A DNA stretch of 64,000 nt from JBAZHE01 sp964547855 (GTDB taxonomy: Bacteria > Patescibacteriota > Patescibacteriia > Patescibacteriales > WJLG01). The stretch's first letter is position 1. Every line of letters starts with the position of its first letter. Below the pieces are notes generated by a model. That model did not search any database, was not told the DNA's origin, and was given only the letters and a program-made list of their open reading frames with translations. Positions 24,326 to 32,383 of this stretch are shown in pieces. The translations under genes were made by a program, and so were the position numbers. The stretch covers positions 1 to 64,000 of the forward strand of contig CAZJPG010000005.1 in assembly GCA_964547855.1 (NCBI GenBank), read 5' to 3'.

Positions 24326-25926
24326 TGCAATTTATCTTTTAAATTTAAAATTTCAACCATCTTTTTTTCCAAAAATTCTTTTTCTTTTTTAGAATGAGAG
24401 GCTTTGATCATTGCTGCGATACTTCCCTCGTAATTATTTAGAATATCTGTTTTTTCCCTTTCTCCGCTGGATTGATCTTTTTCTTGAACCAACCGAGAAA
24501 GATTCTCTTCGATTTTATCGCTGTAGATCAGAGAGTGAGTCAAAGAACAAATGAATTCTTCAATATCAGCAGTTGTGTGTCCACCTCCCATCATAAAATA
24601 ATTAGACTCTTCTATAAATCTAAAAAAATTCTCGTTTTTGTTAGCTCCGTAAAAATCAACGAATATCTCCTCTACTTTTCCTTTCTTTAAAATATCATCC
24701 TTTAACTCTCCATCATATCCGCGCAAATCGGCAAAATATTCTCTCAACCCTTTATTTTCACCCAAATTGCTTTCCATGAAATGTCGATGAATGATCTCAT
24801 GCTCAACAGTATTCGTTAATTGTTTTGAATTGCTTTCTTTTAAGCACTCAGTAGTGAAACGAATATAACCACCAATTTCTGCCTGAGCGTTTTTTTCCTT
24901 AGTGTTAATGATTTCGACGCCTTTGACCAGCTTCTTATCACTCAAAGAATCCTCAATGTTACCGATCGCAAAATTAATATCTCCTAATTTTTTATTCATA
25001 TCCTCATCTTTCTCAAATTGTTCAGCACCACTACCAACATAAAGAAGGTTTACGAAATTATGCCCAGCCTGAGTTTTTTCTGAGATTATTTCCACTTCCT
25101 GCTTTATTGGTAAAATATATTTTCCGTTTTTTCCAAAAATTTCGACAAAATTATCTTTTGTATAGCTCATTGGATTCATTATTTCCGTTTCTTCGAAAGT
25201 TCCGCGATAGGCCGTTCCTGGAATTTTATCCTGACCAGCCCCTATGTTTGTTAAATAATCATGGATAAAAACAGAGTCGGCTCGTGAATCGCCCAAGGAA
25301 TTGCTAAACTCATCTAGTTTTACGATATCATTCAAAAATAACCATGGCTTTTCTATTTTAATTTCACCCTCCTTACTTTTTTTAGAGTTTAATTTGCGAG
25401 CCTTTTCGCCATTAATTTTTGTTTCGACTTCATCGCCAAGAACCATAACACCTTTCAAAAAGCCGTTAACTTCTAATGATGGATTCTTTTCAAGGTCTTC
25501 TTTGGTCAAATTAATTTTTTTCAACTCACCGTCACAAACCGCCTCAATATGAATAAGTCCGATTTTTTCAGCGACCTCTGGGTCGTTTTTTGATTTTTTA
25601 TCCGGGGAAGCGACTAACTCAAAGGCTGAATTTTTAAAAATAACTTCCTGAGACAACGTCTCTATTTTTGTCTCCGTATTTAAATTTGGATGCTCCTTAG
25701 CCGATGTGGTGGAGGAAAAAGCTGATAGAAGTAAGAATATTTTTCCCAAAGAAGCTGCCTTACCACGCAACCTCTCCATTATTCCCCGTTCTTCTTTGTT
25801 AAAATTTTCAACGACCTCGGATGATTCGTTGTTGGAAATATCTTCAGCGATAATAATATCAGCTGACTCAATCTTTGTTTCATCAGATGTAGACTCTTCA
25901 ATTTTTACTTCCTTAAAATTGTTCAT
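24322..25926 (-). CDS. Putative zinc metalloprotease-like protein with HEXXH motif
   Basis: 534 residues. An acidic N-terminus (1-50) and one hydrophobic segment (about 58-75, GKIFLLLSAFSSTTSA) are followed by a long domain. The motif HEIIH is at 376-380, preceded by NTVE and followed 16 residues later by REYFADLRG, whose Glu could be the third ligand as in gluzincins. DYLTNIGAGQDKIPGTAYRG and RFTTECLKES are other distinctive parts. Family not recognised; enzyme activity is inferred from the motif alone. Codon use is strongly AT-biased compared with rsmI, pointing to horizontal acquisition or relaxed selection. Confidence 0.6.
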   Translation of the reverse strand: MNNFKEVKIEESTSDETKIESADIIIAEDISNNESSEVVENFNKEERGIMERLRGKAASLGKIFLLLSAFSSTTSAKEHPNLNTETKIETLSQEVIFKNSAFELVASPDKKSKNDPEVAEKIGLIHIEAVCDGELKKINLTKEDLEKNPSLEVNGFLKGVMVLGDEVETKINGEKARKLNSKKSKEGEIKIEKPWLFLNDIVKLDEFSNSLGDSRADSVFIHDYLTNIGAGQDKIPGTAYRGTFEETEIMNPMSYTKDNFVEIFGKNGKYILPIKQEVEIISEKTQAGHNFVNLLYVGSGAEQFEKDEDMNKKLGDINFAIGNIEDSLSDKKLVKGVEIINTKEKNAQAEIGGYIRFTTECLKESNSKQLTNTVEHEIIHRHFMESNLGENKGLREYFADLRGYDGELKDDILKKGKVEEIFVDFYGANKNENFFRFIEESNYFMMGGGHTTADIEEFICSLTHSLIYSDKIEENLSRLVQEKDQSSGEREKTDILNNYEGSIAAMIKASHSKKEKEFLEKKMVEILNLKDKLQ

Positions 25927-25944
25927 TTTTTCAATACTAAAAAA

Positions 25945-27678
25945 CTACATAATATCCTCTTTCCTCTCTCTGACATACTTCGTCCATTGCTCGGCGACCT
26001 CGACTACGACCTTAAACGGCGCCTCAAGAACAAAATCCATAAAGAACATAAAAACATTGATCCTGGAAACCTTCTCCGACAACCAGCGTCCGACTATGGC
26101 TATAGGGATAAAGAAAAAATCAATTAGAAAATTCAAAAGGTTCTCACGCTGCTCCACAACGAACAAAAGCCTGACATTGCGGCGAATGCGAATAGCAAAG
26201 AAGGCTACGAAGACCAAGAAGAATATAAAAAGAATGATACTGACCCAAGTAAAATGAATCTTTTGCAAGACCCAAACTATAGCGCCAAAAGAGACGACGA
26301 AAGTGGCCAAATAAAGCATTTGGAAAACGAAATGTATCACCGGATTGCGGCGAGTTGGCTTCTTTAAGACTATCGGGTCGTGGCGAGTCTTCTCTTCGAA
26401 CGTTATTTCCTCCACACCTGCGACAACTTTCTTATTGTTCTCGTCCGTGGTCACACGAGTGAACATTATGACCATGAAAAGCAAAAACGGCGGGAAAAGT
26501 ATGTTAATGGCCAAAGACATCGGATTGACCGGTTCGTTAAAATATTTATTGGCTGGAACTTCTAAAGCCACGGCAAACACCGACTTAGTAAGCAAAATAT
26601 AAATAACGCTGTTTATACCAGCACGCCAAAGCTTCGATTTAACTCTCTCGAATTTTTTTAAAAAGGCATTCTTGGCCATGCTGGAGAACGAAGACGGATT
26701 GTTTTTTATCGATTCATAGACCGCCACCGGATCCTCAGACACAACATCGGCTTGAATGGAATAAAAAAGAGTATATTTGTTGACTAGCCCATCTAACTGC
26801 TTGACCAAGGGATGATTGATCTGCTTTTCCACGGCTCGACGCAAAGGCAAAATATTTTTAGCGATCTTGGCTATATCTTCATCCTTTGGTAACCACCAAT
26901 TGGAGTTATAGTATTTAAAGACTATATACGCCAACATAGCCGAATCATATTTCAAATAATTACGATAGATGGAAAGATATATCTGTATTGGGAGATCTTT
27001 CTCATAGTCAGCGAAGTTAACTGGCAATTTAACCACCTTGACCAGGTATTCATACATATTACCGACGATCGTATCATTGACTTTGCTAATATCCAGCACC
27101 CCTTCGATCTCACTAGCAGCGATGTCGATGATCCAATTGGAAAGCTCCCCTTTTTCCTTAACTATCATTTTTTCGACCGTGCCGGTTATGCCATGTGGCA
27201 AAGACAATTCGCGCAACTTCAACCATTTGTCCATTATGACCTTAACGTCGTCGATCCTACTTTCGGGAATTTTATTGTTGGGTAAATAACCAGCGCGAAT
27301 CAACTCTGTCAAAAGATGACGCGAGATATCTTCACTGTTTCCTTTTATTATCGCCCCCTCAATAACAAGCTGTCTCTTGAGTATGCGACGAATAGCATTC
27401 TTCCTATGAAGATGCTCTTCGTTGTAGTCGACATAGTTGCGGATCTTTTCATAAAAAAAAGATAGCTTCGATATCAAATCCGAAACTTTAATTTTTGCCT
27501 CATCCTCATTGACTTGCCCGCCGTCAGCCTTTTTCGCGCTCTCTTTATAGATAACTTGAAAAAGTTTCTTGGTCGGCAAGGAAACACTTAGAGTATCGTT
27601 CTTTTTCTTTGACAAATAAGGGCTAACCATAGATAAAAAATGAAAAATAGAAGCTAGCCTTAGATCGGCCTGCCTCAT
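25945..27678 (-). CDS. Large uncharacterised membrane protein
   Basis: 577 residues. The N-terminal 350 residues look cytoplasmic and helical, with the C-terminal 230 residues holding about five membrane segments (near 355-375, 390-408, 447-470, 476-494, 510-530). No family recognised by me; the pattern resembles conserved hypothetical CPR membrane proteins. The ATG at 27678 sits 6 bases after a -10 box (leaderless). The gene is followed after 18 bases by the HEXXH protein. Confidence 0.75.
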   Translation of the reverse strand: MRQADLRLASIFHFLSMVSPYLSKKKNDTLSVSLPTKKLFQVIYKESAKKADGGQVNEDEAKIKVSDLISKLSFFYEKIRNYVDYNEEHLHRKNAIRRILKRQLVIEGAIIKGNSEDISRHLLTELIRAGYLPNNKIPESRIDDVKVIMDKWLKLRELSLPHGITGTVEKMIVKEKGELSNWIIDIAASEIEGVLDISKVNDTIVGNMYEYLVKVVKLPVNFADYEKDLPIQIYLSIYRNYLKYDSAMLAYIVFKYYNSNWWLPKDEDIAKIAKNILPLRRAVEKQINHPLVKQLDGLVNKYTLFYSIQADVVSEDPVAVYESIKNNPSSFSSMAKNAFLKKFERVKSKLWRAGINSVIYILLTKSVFAVALEVPANKYFNEPVNPMSLAINILFPPFLLFMVIMFTRVTTDENNKKVVAGVEEITFEEKTRHDPIVLKKPTRRNPVIHFVFQMLYLATFVVSFGAIVWVLQKIHFTWVSIILFIFFLVFVAFFAIRIRRNVRLLFVVEQRENLLNFLIDFFFIPIAIVGRWLSEKVSRINVFMFFMDFVLEAPFKVVVEVAEQWTKYVRERKEDIM

Positions 27679-27684
27679 AACAAT

Positions 27685-27713
27685 ATTTTAGCCTGTTTTT
27701 TCGATAAAATCAA
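27685..27713 (-). promoter_or_regulatory. Leaderless promoter of the 577-residue membrane protein
   Basis: On the - strand TTGATT, 17-bp spacer, TAAAAT, then 6 bases and ATG. This is the third example of the same geometry in the window. Confidence 0.6.
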
Positions 27714-27720
27714 CTAAAAC

Positions 27721-27757
27721 AAAAGACCACCGTCTTTCATCGACGGCGGTCTTTTTA
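27721..27757 (-). terminator. Terminator of the lipoprotein gene
   Basis: AAAGACC-CCGTC pairs with GACGG-GGTCTTT with one mismatch. A and T tracts flank the stem, so it can work in both directions. Confidence 0.88.
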
Positions 27758-27766
27758 TTGCCAGTT

Positions 27767-28243
27767 TTACTTGTTGAGTTCGAACTTGCTTATTATGTCA
27801 TTCTTCATCTCCTCGGTCCACTTGACCGACCAATCGGACGATGGCTTTTCCCAGAATAACAAAGCATAAACCTTATCTTTTGTGTCTCCGACTTTTTCAT
27901 AATCCTTGCGCTCCTGATTATCCATGCTGTCGTTCCAGTATTTCTTGTTAAAGACTCTGACAGTGATAACCTTGGCGTAGCCGCTGACATTCGGATCGTA
28001 AGCAGAGGTATCAGATGTCGGTATGAATATCTCTATATCCTTAAAATTATCAGTTGTCTTGGATTGTGTTTGATAATAGATGAATGGTCTAGGCAAATAA
28101 AGCCCAAAACCAAGCTCTTGGTTGGTGTAGTGAAAATAACCGTCAGCGCGGAGCTGATCCATCATTTCCTGTTTGTTCTTGCCACAAGCGGAAATAGTCA
28201 AAGCCATGACCATCAACAATGCCAAAAGATAAAACTTCTTCAT
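27767..28243 (-). CDS. Putative lipoprotein, 158 residues
   Basis: A lipoprotein signal peptide is clear: MKKFYLLALLMVMALTISAC, with the lipobox Ile-Ser-Ala-Cys at 17-20. The mature part is a small beta-rich domain (FHYTNQELGFGLYLPRPF, then KVITVRVFNKKYWNDSM). A role in stress sensing or envelope function is possible, but the family is not recognised. It follows a small two-span membrane protein gene by 45 bases and ends in a strong terminator. Confidence 0.8.
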   Translation of the reverse strand: MKKFYLLALLMVMALTISACGKNKQEMMDQLRADGYFHYTNQELGFGLYLPRPFIYYQTQSKTTDNFKDIEIFIPTSDTSAYDPNVSGYAKVITVRVFNKKYWNDSMDNQERKDYEKVGDTKDKVYALLFWEKPSSDWSVKWTEEMKNDIISKFELNK

Positions 28244-28288
28244 AACGATAATGTTAGATGTTTTAGATTCTCAATAATTCAGATGTTA

Positions 28289-28516
28289 TTAAAACTTTAT
28301 ATACTTGTCAACGATTTTCTTAAGCGTCCATATCTTGTAGGCGGCATAAAGAAAGACATAGGCCACCATTATGGTAACTAAGCCCATGACTAACTTCAGC
28401 ATAAAGTCAGTCCAAACTATTAAGACGCCCAAGACCAGAAGAAAGACGCCATTGGCCAAAAGCACCCAAACGAGATGCTTGACCTTGCGATTGAACAAAG
28501 TCGATACTTTTTCCAT
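28289..28516 (-). CDS. Small two-span membrane protein
   Basis: 75 residues with two membrane segments (about 15-35, HLVWVLLANGVFLLVLGVLI, and 40-63), and basic ends. A TATAAT lies upstream in AT-rich DNA. No family recognised. Probably co-transcribed with the downstream lipoprotein. Confidence 0.68.
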   Translation of the reverse strand: MEKVSTLFNRKVKHLVWVLLANGVFLLVLGVLIVWTDFMLKLVMGLVTIMVAYVFLYAAYKIWTLKKIVDKYIKF

Positions 28517-28649
28517 AAATGAACCTTTTTATTTTTTATTATTGTATTATTATAACACATTTTATCTAAATTTAAAAAATAAACTAAAATTAGCCAATAT
28601 TAAAGACATAAATTTTTACTGACAAACCTGTGTTAAAAATATTTATCTA

Positions 28650-28678
28650 TTGACTTTTTATCAATTTTGTGCTATTAT
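28650..28678 (+). promoter_or_regulatory. Promoter of the 28761 gene
   Basis: TTGACT, 17-bp spacer, TATTAT. The leader is about 75 bases, A-rich, and ends with a strong ribosome site. Confidence 0.7.
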
Positions 28679-28760
28679 AAATATATTATTCGGATTGTTC
28701 TTTATAACCAAAAAAACGGAAAAATAACCAAAAATAAACCACCATGAAAGGAGCCTGAAA

Positions 28761-30002
28761 ATGGCTACAGCTACAACCGAAAAAGTTCACAAGGCGAGCA
28801 CCCATTGGGGAGCTCATGTAGACGAGATCGCTACAGCGATTGCCCACGAAGTGGCAAATGGCGGCAAGGTAGAACTGCGATCATTATTTGACATCGCAAG
28901 TCATGATGTCGAAATCGATGACCTGATCGGTGCCGGTGGAAGCTCACTGGACGAGCATATCAACGGCGGCGTTGGACGCAAAAAAAGTTCGGCTTTTGAC
29001 ATCGCCATCGAACAACTCGGATTGACCGAAAACTACCACGCTAAAAAGCTGGCGGAATTCGTCAACCGGACCGACAGTGGCGGCGGCACCGAACCGTTCG
29101 AGATGTCCTCTATTCTACAGGACATCCACAGGTCCCATCCCGGCTCAAGCGAAAACGGCATCAACTGGACCACCACCATTCTTCGTTGCTACTGGAAAGA
29201 TACTGAGTATTTTAAGCGCCCAGCGCTCGAATGTGGAAAAATCTTCGAGAGCATTGGCGTCGCCTGGTTACTGTGCAAATTCGGCAAAAAGAAAAAAAGT
29301 GGAGTATACGAGCTGATCTCCAGTCATTCCACTGCCTCTTTTGCAAAAACGATCGAAGATCTCGGCGAAAAGAACGAAGTCCTCGCCTATCTGGCGAAAT
29401 TCTTCGAGGATGGCTGTCAGCGCATGCTGCAACCGTTCGCGCTTCCACGCAGTATTTCGTCCGTTTATTACAAGAAAGGTGTTGTGACAGCCGTTAAACT
29501 GGCATTCGAGGCACTCGACGCCAAGTTCGATGCACAGGAAAAATTCATCTCAGCTCAAAACGATCTTGCTGGGGCTGACGAATTCCGTGCTGGAAGATTC
29601 AATGCCATAATGGTGACGACCAACAATCGGGAGATGAAGAACTGGATCCTTCATTCAAGGAAAGATGTCGCGATCATCGCGATAAAAAATCCTTGGACGA
29701 ACCAGGTCCAAATCTTCTCAAATGCTATGACCGGAGTCAGGTTCGAAGGACTCGCTGCGGCAATCCGCATTGAAGAAAAGACGCTGGCCGGCGAACCGAT
29801 CGACGAACTTTTCGACAAAGAACTGGAAGCCGCTGGTAATTCGTGTGGCGTCGGCAACTGGTACTTCATCGTTCGTCGAAACGAAGATGGGGTGACCAAG
29901 GGGTCGTATATGCTGCTCAATGGCAGCGATTCATACCCGAACATGGCTCCAACCAAGATTTCTTGGGAGCGCCTGAAAGAAATAATTATTTCCGTTTTTT
30001 AA
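28761..30002 (+). CDS. Uncharacterised protein, 413 residues
   Basis: Not recognised. Soluble, no signal peptide; Gly-rich and acidic early part (DDLIGAGGSSLDEHINGG), helical middle, and a C-terminal beta-rich part (VGNWYFIVRRNEDG, GSYMLLNGSDSYPN). Base composition is clearly more GC-rich than its neighbours (many GCG, GGC, ATC and CTG codons). It has its own promoter, a strong AAGGAG site 8 bases before the ATG, and a strong terminator: a self-contained, probably well-expressed cassette. A 4-codon frame (ATG AAA GGA GCC TGA) overlaps the ribosome site. Transfer from elsewhere is possible. Confidence 0.75.
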   Translation: MATATTEKVHKASTHWGAHVDEIATAIAHEVANGGKVELRSLFDIASHDVEIDDLIGAGGSSLDEHINGGVGRKKSSAFDIAIEQLGLTENYHAKKLAEFVNRTDSGGGTEPFEMSSILQDIHRSHPGSSENGINWTTTILRCYWKDTEYFKRPALECGKIFESIGVAWLLCKFGKKKKSGVYELISSHSTASFAKTIEDLGEKNEVLAYLAKFFEDGCQRMLQPFALPRSISSVYYKKGVVTAVKLAFEALDAKFDAQEKFISAQNDLAGADEFRAGRFNAIMVTTNNREMKNWILHSRKDVAIIAIKNPWTNQVQIFSNAMTGVRFEGLAAAIRIEEKTLAGEPIDELFDKELEAAGNSCGVGNWYFIVRRNEDGVTKGSYMLLNGSDSYPNMAPTKISWERLKEIIISVF

Positions 30003-30030
30003 CCTTCAAGGAATGAGGAAAGGTCATTCC

Positions 30031-30065
30031 AAAAGCCCTATTTATCGCAAAAATAGGGCTTTTTT
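30031..30065 (+). terminator. Terminator of the 28761 gene
   Basis: AAAAGCCCTATTT/AAATAGGGCTTTT, a 13-bp perfect stem followed by TTTTT. Confidence 0.92.
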
Positions 30066-30094
30066 CTTGCTACCGCCCGACCACCACCAAAGCC

Positions 30095-30123
30095 TTGACA
30101 CCCTCCAAGAGTTAATGTATTAT
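30095..30123 (+). promoter_or_regulatory. Promoter of the secE-nusG-rplK-rplA operon
   Basis: TTGACA (30095-30100), 17-bp spacer, TATTAT (30118-30123). Confidence 0.75.
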
Positions 30124-30144
30124 AATAGAGTAATTAAAAGAACC

Positions 30145-30164
30145 GCCCAAAGAGGGCTGTTTTT
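30145..30164 (+). promoter_or_regulatory. Leader hairpin with U-tract before secE
   Basis: GCCC/GGGC with an AAAGA loop, then TGTTTTT. It lies about 15 bases after the predicted start of the operon mRNA. It is a weak terminator-like element inside a leader, not at a gene end. Confidence 0.5.
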
Positions 30165-30177
30165 GTTATAGAACAAT

Positions 30178-30369
30178 ATGGTCAACAAAATCGTCGACTA
30201 CGTGAAATCGTCTATCGAGGAAATGAAGAAGGTCTCTTGGCCAACCAAGAAACAGACCTATGAATACACCGTACTGGTCATCGGTATATCCCTTGGGACT
30301 GCCGCAGTTCTCGGTGCCTTAGACTTCATTTTCAATCTCGGATTGGAAACGATCCTTTTGAATAAATAA
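30178..30369 (+). CDS. secE: Preprotein translocase subunit SecE
   Basis: 63 residues, the minimal single-span SecE. The amphipathic cytoplasmic helix YVKSSIEEMKKVSWPTKKQT carries the near-universal VSWPTK motif and is followed by one membrane segment (about 30-55). SecE clamps SecY in the translocon. It is the first gene of secE-nusG-rplK-rplA, a conserved bacterial order. Confidence 0.97.
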   Translation: MVNKIVDYVKSSIEEMKKVSWPTKKQTYEYTVLVIGISLGTAAVLGALDFIFNLGLETILLNK

Positions 30370-30417
30370 AAATAAAAGATAGCCGCTTAAATTTAGGCGG
30401 CGCAATAGCCAAAACAT

Positions 30418-30963
30418 ATGGCCAAGCAAACTTTGAACCAAGGCAGAAGATGGTACGTTCTTCACACTTCTTCAGGTTACGAGGAGAACGTGGCTCATAA
30501 TCTGCGCCAAAGAATCGAAACCATGGATGTCGAAGACCAAATCTTCAACGTTATGGTTCCAACCGAGAAAAAGATCAAGATCAAGAACGGCAAACGCAAG
30601 GTCGTAGAAGAAAAGATCTATCCTGGATACGTATTAGTGGAAATGGTCGTGACCGATAAATCCTGGTACGTGGTCCGCAATACTCCGAATGTCACCGGTT
30701 TTATCGGCACAGGAACCACCCCAACCCCAGTCTCCGAGGACGAGATCAAGGGTCTACAGAAGAGAATGGGTATCGAGGAGCCGAAATTCAAGATCGATTT
30801 CTCTGTCGATTCCCCTGTCCGCATCGTTGATGGCCCTTTCAAGAACTTGGAAGGCAAGATCACGAATATCGACGAAGAGAAGGGTCGCGTCAAAGTATTG
30901 GTCAGTATGTTCGGCCGCGAAACACCAATAGAATTGGATTTCTTACAGATCAAGAAAATATAA
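30418..30963 (+). CDS. nusG: Transcription termination/antitermination factor NusG
   Basis: 181 residues. The NGN domain (RRWYVLHTSSGYEENVAHNL, then KIYPGYVLVEM and VRNTPNVTGFIG) is followed by a C-terminal KOW domain (VRIVDGPFKNLEGKI). NusG binds RNA polymerase and links it to Rho or the ribosome. The leader hairpin/U-tract elements found at several promoters here would be natural targets for transcription-elongation control (inference). No Shine-Dalgarno sequence. Confidence 0.97.
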   Translation: MAKQTLNQGRRWYVLHTSSGYEENVAHNLRQRIETMDVEDQIFNVMVPTEKKIKIKNGKRKVVEEKIYPGYVLVEMVVTDKSWYVVRNTPNVTGFIGTGTTPTPVSEDEIKGLQKRMGIEEPKFKIDFSVDSPVRIVDGPFKNLEGKITNIDEEKGRVKVLVSMFGRETPIELDFLQIKKI

Positions 30964-30969
30964 TAACCA

Positions 30970-31000
30970 AGTACGAGAGGTACGCTTCTTACCGCTCTAC
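30970..31000 (+). promoter_or_regulatory. Hairpin with sarcin-ricin-loop-like sequence before rplK
   Basis: AGTACGAGAGG (30970-30980) is identical to 11 bases of the universal 23S sarcin-ricin loop. The same bases can form a 10-bp stem (GTA-c-GAG-a-GGTA with TACC-g-CTC-TAC, loop CGCTTCT) or a short GTAC/GTAC hairpin with a GAGAG loop. It sits between nusG and rplK. Confidence 0.6.
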
Positions 31001-31017
31001 AAAGAAAGAATAATAAT

Positions 31018-31455
31018 ATGGCTAAACCTAAGAAAAAAATATTGGCGCAAATCAAGCTGCAGATAGCAGCTGGCGCCGCCACCCCTGCTCCACCAGTTGG
31101 TCCAGCTTTGGGACAGCACGGCCTGAACATTCAGGAGTTCTGCACCAAGTTCAATGACGCTACCAAGGAGATGAGGGGCGATACTTTGCCGGTGATCATC
31201 ACCGTCTATGAGGGAAGGACCTATGATTTCATAACTAAGAAACCACCAGCCTCCTCTCTTATCAAAAAGATCTTAAAACTCCAATCTGGAGCCCACAATG
31301 CTAAGACCGAAAAAGTCGCTAGCATCACCCAGGCTCAGCTTGAGGAGATCGCCAAGATCAAAATGCCAGACCTTAACGCCAATGACATCGAGGCCGCTAA
31401 GAAGATCTTAGCTGGAACCGCCAAGCAAATGGGCGTCGAGGTACTGAACAAATAA
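31018..31455 (+). CDS. rplK: 50S ribosomal protein uL11
   Basis: 145 residues, full length. Signatures: LQIAAGAATPAPPVGPALGQHGLNI at the N-terminus (factor-binding and stringent-response domain) and the RNA-binding C-terminal domain with MPDLNANDIEAAKKILAGTA. L11 binds the GTPase-associated centre of 23S rRNA. It is third in the secE operon, and rplA follows after a 70-base gap that holds an L1-type operator. Confidence 0.97.
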   Translation: MAKPKKKILAQIKLQIAAGAATPAPPVGPALGQHGLNIQEFCTKFNDATKEMRGDTLPVIITVYEGRTYDFITKKPPASSLIKKILKLQSGAHNAKTEKVASITQAQLEEIAKIKMPDLNANDIEAAKKILAGTAKQMGVEVLNK

Positions 31456-31479
31456 TTTGAACAGTTAATTAAATAATTA

Positions 31480-31512
31480 AGTGGGAGGGTTAAAAAGACC
31501 CAGTTGACCACT
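31480..31512 (+). promoter_or_regulatory. L1-type ribosomal protein binding site before rplA
   Basis: AGTGG/CCACT and GGGT/ACCC stems are separated by an asymmetric internal loop (GA against AGTTGA) and capped by TAAAAAG. The GTGGGAGG run, the asymmetric loop and the position fit the mRNA site by which L1 represses its own operon through mimicry of its 23S site. Here it lies between rplK and rplA rather than before rplK. Confidence 0.7.
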
Positions 31513-31525
31513 AAAAACAAATAAC

Positions 31526-32284
31526 ATGTCAGAAGAAATCAAGAACGAAGAGGTCGTCGCCGTGGAAGAAAAAGCCACCAAGACACCAAAGAAAGATAAA
31601 AAAACCGCTAAGCCAGTCAAGGCAAAAGCTGTTTTAAACTTCGACAAGAACAAGACTTACCCGATAGCCGAAGCCATTAAGTTGGCCAAAGAAGCTGGAC
31701 ACGAAAAGTTTGATGCCTCTGTCGAGGTACACTTCAAACTTGGTATCGACCCAGCTAAGGGCGATCAGCAAGTTCGCGGAACCGCTTCCTTGCCTCATGG
31801 CATCGGTAAAGTCGTCCGCATCGCCGCTTTCGTCGAACCAGCTAACGAAGCTGCCGTCAAAGCCGCCGGAGCCGACATTATCTGCAACGAAGAGAAGATC
31901 GCCGAGATCAAGAAGACCGAAAAGACTGACTTCGATCTAGCTATCGCCGAGCCTTCCATGATGAAAAAGATGGGTATGATCGCTAAGATATTGGGAACTA
32001 GAGGCTTAATGCCATCCCCTAAGAATGATACTGTCACCGACGACCCAGCTAAGGCCGTCACTGAATTCAAAAAGGGTAAATTAAGCTTCAAGAACGACAA
32101 TACCGCCAACATCCATTTGATCATCGGAAAAAAGTCTTTCGACGATGTTAAATTGACCGAGAACTACCAGGCTATTTTGGAGATCATCAAAAAATCCAAG
32201 CCTTCCGCCGCCAAAGGAACTTTCGTCCGCGGCATCACCGTCTGCACCAGCATGGGAGCGGGTGTCAAAGTCCAAGTCGAATAA
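31526..32284 (+). CDS. rplA: 50S ribosomal protein uL1
   Basis: 252 residues; the L1 core starts near residue 35. The first 34 residues are a Lys/Glu/Ala-rich extension (VVAVEEKATKTPKKDKKTAK) not found in most L1 proteins. The core shows KFDASVEVHFKLGIDPAKGD, GTRGLMPSPKNDTV and the C-terminal TSMGAGVKVQVE. L1 forms the mobile stalk at the ribosomal E site and often represses its own mRNA. A terminator follows, so rplJ-rplL are not in this operon. Confidence 0.97.
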   Translation: MSEEIKNEEVVAVEEKATKTPKKDKKTAKPVKAKAVLNFDKNKTYPIAEAIKLAKEAGHEKFDASVEVHFKLGIDPAKGDQQVRGTASLPHGIGKVVRIAAFVEPANEAAVKAAGADIICNEEKIAEIKKTEKTDFDLAIAEPSMMKKMGMIAKILGTRGLMPSPKNDTVTDDPAKAVTEFKKGKLSFKNDNTANIHLIIGKKSFDDVKLTENYQAILEIIKKSKPSAAKGTFVRGITVCTSMGAGVKVQVE

Positions 32285-32299
32285 ACACTCTATATAAAC

Positions 32300-32339
32300 A
32301 AAAAGCGCTTTTTAAAAAGAGCGCTTTTTGTTTTTCTTG
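32300..32339 (+). terminator. Terminator of the secE-rplA operon
   Basis: AAAAAGCGCT/AGCGCTTTTT stem followed by a further T-rich tract. Confidence 0.9.
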
Positions 32340-32344
32340 TGTAA

Positions 32345-32353
32345 TGGTATAAT
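32345..32353 (+). promoter_or_regulatory. Extended -10 promoter of the 32384 gene
   Basis: TGG-TATAAT, an extended -10 element, overlaps the tail of the preceding terminator region. The -35 is not conserved. Confidence 0.5.
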
Positions 32354-32383
32354 GGCAAAAGATAACAAAATAAATCGAAAATT

